From Ignelater luminosus (taxonomy: Eukaryota; Arthropoda; Insecta; Coleoptera; Elateridae), in contig VTPC01004674.1 of the NCBI GenBank assembly GCA_011009095.1, positions 62,001-126,000 of the forward strand: a stretch of DNA of 64,000 nucleotides. Direction: 5' to 3'. The translations under genes were made by a program, and so were the position numbers. Below the pieces are notes generated by a model. That model had not been told where the DNA came from, searched no databases, and saw nothing but the letters and a program-made list of their open reading frames with translations. This document shows positions 60,241 through 64,000 of this stretch, in pieces (the stretch's first letter is position 1; every line of letters begins with the position of its first letter).

Positions 60241-61278
60241 CCATGTCCAGAAAGTAAGTTCATTTTCTATTTCCCGCCGTATCGTTACTAAGCGATTGAC
60301 GCCATTTTGAGTTAGTTATCTGCTGTTATCGTGTCACAGTGCTTGTTTATAATGGCGAAGGTAATTGAAAATTCCGCCGATTGCGAGATTAGATCAGTGA
60401 TTCGGTTTCTCAATGCGAAAAATTTGAAACCAGTGGACATTCATCAACAGCTCTCTGAGGTGTATGGACAGAATGTAATGAGTTATTCTATGGTTGTGAG
60501 ATGGGTAAAAAAATTCAACAATGGCCGTGTAAACGTGCACGATGAAGGAAGAAGTGGACGTCCATCATTGGTTAATGATGAACTTGTTCATGCAGTGAAT
60601 GAAAAAATTAGAGGAAACCGTAAATTTATGATTTCTCTTCTTTCTATGGAATTTCCCCTAATTTCACGATCCCTTCTTCCTGAAATTGTTCATGACAAAC
60701 TGAGATATCGAAAGCTTTGTGCACGCTTGGTACCGAAAACTCTTACCGAGGGTCACAAGAAAAAACGCCTAGGTGCTGCTCTTGAATTTTTGACTCGTTA
60801 TCACAGTGACGGGGACCATTTCCTTAACAGTATAGTGACTGGGGACGAGACTTGGGTAGCCTATGAGACACATGAGACAAAACGGCAATCGATGGAATGG
60901 AGGCACACATCGTCACCAGCAAAGACAACATCGAAGCCGAATTTGACAACCCGGAAAATCATGTGCACAGTGTTTTGGGACAGATGTGGTGTTCTTTTAG
61001 TGGACTTTCTACCACGGGGCGAAACAATTACCGCTATTGCTTACTGTGATACGCTAAGGAAACTACGTCGTGCAATTCAGAATAAGCGCCGTGGAAAGCT
61101 TACTAGCGACATTTTGTTGATTCATGACAATGCTCGCCCCCACACTGCAAACCTTACACAGCAAGTTTTGACTCAATTTGGGTGGGAACAATTTGACCAC
61201 CCGCCGTACAGTCCGGACCTTGCTACCAGTGACTTCTTCCTGTTTTTAAGCCTAAAATCAAAGCATGCGCGTAGATGA
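60241..61278 (+). mobile_element. mariner element, 3'-truncated
   Basis: The 5' end follows a TA (60239-60240) and begins CCATGTCCAGAAAGTAAGTT, similar to mariner terminal repeats. A transposase frame starts at 60352. No inverted copy of the 5' end was found downstream, so the 3' end is missing or unrecognisable. Confidence 0.8.
60352..61278 (+). pseudogene. mariner transposase, C-terminally truncated
   Basis: The frame is open for 308 codons from MAKVIENSADCEIRSVIRFL (typical mariner N-terminus with helix-turn-helix DNA-binding region) to a premature stop at 61278. Catalytic motifs are VTGDETWVAYE, LLIHDNARPH and YSPDLATSDFF; 34 residues separate the last two Asp residues, so the D,D34D signature is intact. 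Intact family members are about 345 aa. The last dozen residues (SLKSKHARR) diverge, so a frameshift or deletion removed the C-terminus. An earlier in-frame ATG at 60331 lacks family support. The long open frame suggests a fairly young copy, but it is unlikely to be active. Confidence 0.9.
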
Positions 61279-64000
61279 GTGAATGCGTTCATATAGTCAT
61301 GTACGCAGAGACGCGCTCCTCTATCATCATAATGTTCAGTTAAGTCTATTAAGCCGCGAGATAGTCTTTGTCCTAACTCAACAAATTGTATTTAAAATCC
61401 AAAATCCCTCAACATCTTCGGCCGTTGGAAGAAGTCCCCCATATCCACTAATAGGATTTAGTGTACCTTTATTGTAGGGACAATCTTGATCAATTGTCGG
61501 GTTAAGTGTTCTAAGCGATCTAAACTGAATTTATTTGGGCACCTGGTCTAAATTTAAAATGATTACATTGCTGATAAGAATAAAAAATCAAGCCTTATAT
61601 GTATTTGCTCATTTGACCACTCCTTTGAGAGCCCCATAGTATATCAAAACAAAACCAATTTACTTTGTTTACGAAAATTAAGGATGAAATATGTTTTTCT
61701 ATTTTTAAAGTAATTGCAAAACATAAACTTTAGAGATAACAAAAATAATAATTCACATGAAACTACAACTTGAATATTTTGCCTTTTTCTACTCGTTGCA
61801 ATTTAACTGCGTATTATTTTGTTATTATTATTATTACTACTAATGTTGACACTGCAAAAAACAGATAGTATGTGCAATCTGAAATCTGTTTTTTGCATCG
61901 TCAGCTTAAAAACATAAATTCGTTAATTACAATTTTGCTCTAGTTCCGCAATGATGATTCGTTGTTTCATTCAGAAACATCTCGTAATCTAACATCGCTT
62001 TGCATTCATTAATAGATTTCATTGAGTTTTACGCATGTTTTTTCTAATGCATAAGTAGTAAATTCTTCAGCGCTTACTCATTTGTGATACCTTATCAATT
62101 ATCTAAAGGTAGAATCGCTTTTTACATTCATTTGTTTGGTATTTTATCAAAGTGGAACGCTCTCTTGGCATGTTGAATCAATATTGAAAGAGATGTATCA
62201 AAAAATTAGTCCACTTGTAAGTTAACTTGAGTCTAGAACAATATGAATGCCATGTAAATGAACATCATTAATTTTTTATTTATTTGATGGTATTCATAGT
62301 AGCGCATTTTGGTTGCAAGTTAAAACATTTCTGGCATCCGTTCAAAAAGATATTAGTTAATTCTTCCACGTTCCTTACTTATACGGAGCTGTAAACAAAA
62401 TATATTTTTGAAGTATCGTTCATTCATTTCCTTGAATATTTAATACAATATTCTAGATTAAAGAAATCCTACTTGGAAAATTTCTCGACCTATAAAGATC
62501 TAAAATTAATTCATAATTGTAATTATGTAAAGAAAGTAGTCTTATGTGCAACAAGCAAAATATCACAATAAAGTCAGGAAGTATAATGTATCGTTATTAT
62601 GTAGAATTAACTTTGCAGTATATCTTTGATGTCTTCTGAAATTAGACACAACAAAAAAATTTAGATAGAGGATATCAGCCGATAGATACGTATGACCTAC
62701 GAAAAATGTTCATTGGGTCATTGGTATTCATTTATGTAATCAATTAAATACGACCTTGTTTACATACATATTACTTTGTAAGTCATCTCACCTTTTGGAT
62801 GACTAGGTGACAAACAGGTTCTCTCAGTCTACACCTGAACAATCATTTATAGTCACTTTGTACAACTTTACAGATACAAAGCTAAAAATATCTGAAGGCA
62901 CAACATATCAAAAAGTAGTTGGTGATCTCAAGACCAATCAAGTGATGAAAAAGGAATGGAAAAGTGAAAAAGAAAAAAATTGTTCTAAGACAATAGAAAA
63001 GTAAAAGACAAGAAAATAAGGAAGGAACTAACTAACTTATGAAGATAGAGATGAAGAGAGGCTTGCTCTTTTTACTGTTTTTGAGCAACATACCTGACTT
63101 TTCTCCAAGTCTTTTACTGCATGAAGAATGTTGACGACGATCTGAAACTGCGTTATTTCAAAATGTTTCGACAGTCAGGTCGTAACTTAATAAGCTACGT
63201 AGGGTAGTATGAACCTAGCAAAGATCTCTTCCGTGAAAATCAAAGAAATCAGATGGGCGTTCACATGGTAACTTCCCGGTCGTAGTTCGTTGTTAGTCCT
63301 GTCCAGTTTCAAAAGTGTAAGGTGTCAATAAATCACTGAGATGTTTGGCAATGAAATGTTCATCACCGATGTCAAAATAAACGTCCAGTACTCATACACA
63401 GCGCTGCTGGAGATTCACATCTACTTGTCCATTTCAATGCACCTTATACGGGGCGTTTCGAAATGACATTGACAAACTTATAGGGTAGAAGCAAAAACTT
63501 TTTTCTTAAAGGCATCTTTCTCGATTCAGCTTTGTTTAGAAGCCGCCACTATTTCGAGTTAAGAAATAACAGAAATATAGGCGAAATCGGCTGGTTTCGT
63601 GTGATCGTAGCTCCGGTTCTATCTATTGACGAAATATTCGATGATAATTCTTGTAAATTATGGATCACCTCAAGAACCTTATCTTTTGTGAACTATCAAG
63701 AACCTTACAAATTAAAACATAATTATGTCCATATTTTGTCAGTGTTTTTGTTCCAAATCTGGCAAAAAAAGGTTGGGATTTTAGATTTTGGCTTTACTCG
63801 GTCCCTAGACAGCTAGTCCCCCACGCCAGTCCGACTCTGCCTTAAGGCTGGGATTTTGTAAAAAGAGAAGTACCTATAAATAAGGAAAGCAAATTTTGTG
63901 GCGAGAGATGCTGAACCCTTCTAACTAGTAGAAGTACTATTCTAAATTTAAAAGTGCAGTTGTAGAAATCTGTTTAAGGGCGAACTATCCTCAGCATTCT
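61279..64000. other. No supported gene
   Basis: No recognised coding, RNA or repeat family. A terminal-like ATACGGGGCGTTTCGAAATG lies near 63448-63467. Open frames of 64-94 codons are compatible with chance. Confidence 0.4.

Noticed and set aside
61360-61660. Possible mitochondrial or retroelement coding insert downstream of mariner
   Set aside because: Short protein-like segments on both strands did not match any family I could name.

Overview
The window looks like AT-rich insect nuclear DNA. Its two recognisable host genes have small GT-AG introns, insect-type protein sequences and long non-coding intervals filled with eroded transposons. The protein sequences suggest a beetle, but this is an inference from general resemblance and not a test. 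There are 400 undetermined bases at 7125-7524. No rRNA or tRNA gene, CRISPR array or bacterial-type operon was seen.

Host genes. On the + strand, 3560-14385 holds a complete seven-exon NADPH-cytochrome P450 reductase (680 aa when joined). On the - strand, 28591-20684 holds a complete seven-exon AKAP1-type mitochondrial scaffold protein (647 aa: N-terminal membrane anchor, one KH domain, one Tudor domain). The two genes converge tail to tail with about 6 kb between them. One supplies electrons to microsomal P450s on the ER and the other tethers signalling factors and RNA on the mitochondrial outer membrane. Nothing in the sequence links their functions.

Repeats, left to right: a possible Tc1-like scrap (4.6-5.2 kb); a dispersed repeat with a second copy at 58.2 kb; an LTR-type primer-binding-site motif (9.29 kb); a 15-bp minisatellite and a decayed non-LTR reverse transcriptase (15.3-16.6 kb); an 802-bp foldback element inserted into an inverted-arm element that carries a hammerhead ribozyme (17.7-18.7 kb); a second foldback (21.6-22.4 kb); a Tigger/pogo-like element (31.4-31.9 kb); a decayed transposon-like protein (32.8-33.2 kb); a 181-bp tandem duplication (37 kb); a small hAT-type MITE (39.8 kb); a 94-bp repeat (41 kb); a 292-bp MITE with perfect 9-bp target duplications (44.1 kb); a hAT element with perfect 8-bp target duplications nested in an R1-like retrotransposon (50.9-53.5 kb); the second copy of the foldback, inserted in a Tc1 remnant (56.7-57.7 kb); and a 3'-truncated mariner (60.2-61.3 kb).

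The strongest non-routine signal is the hammerhead self-cleaving ribozyme fold at 18628-18680, with all core nucleotides present, probably from a Penelope-like element. A weaker hammerhead-like motif lies at 26.56 kb. I did not find a convincing new multi-gene system; the region 28.6-60 kb is mostly non-coding.
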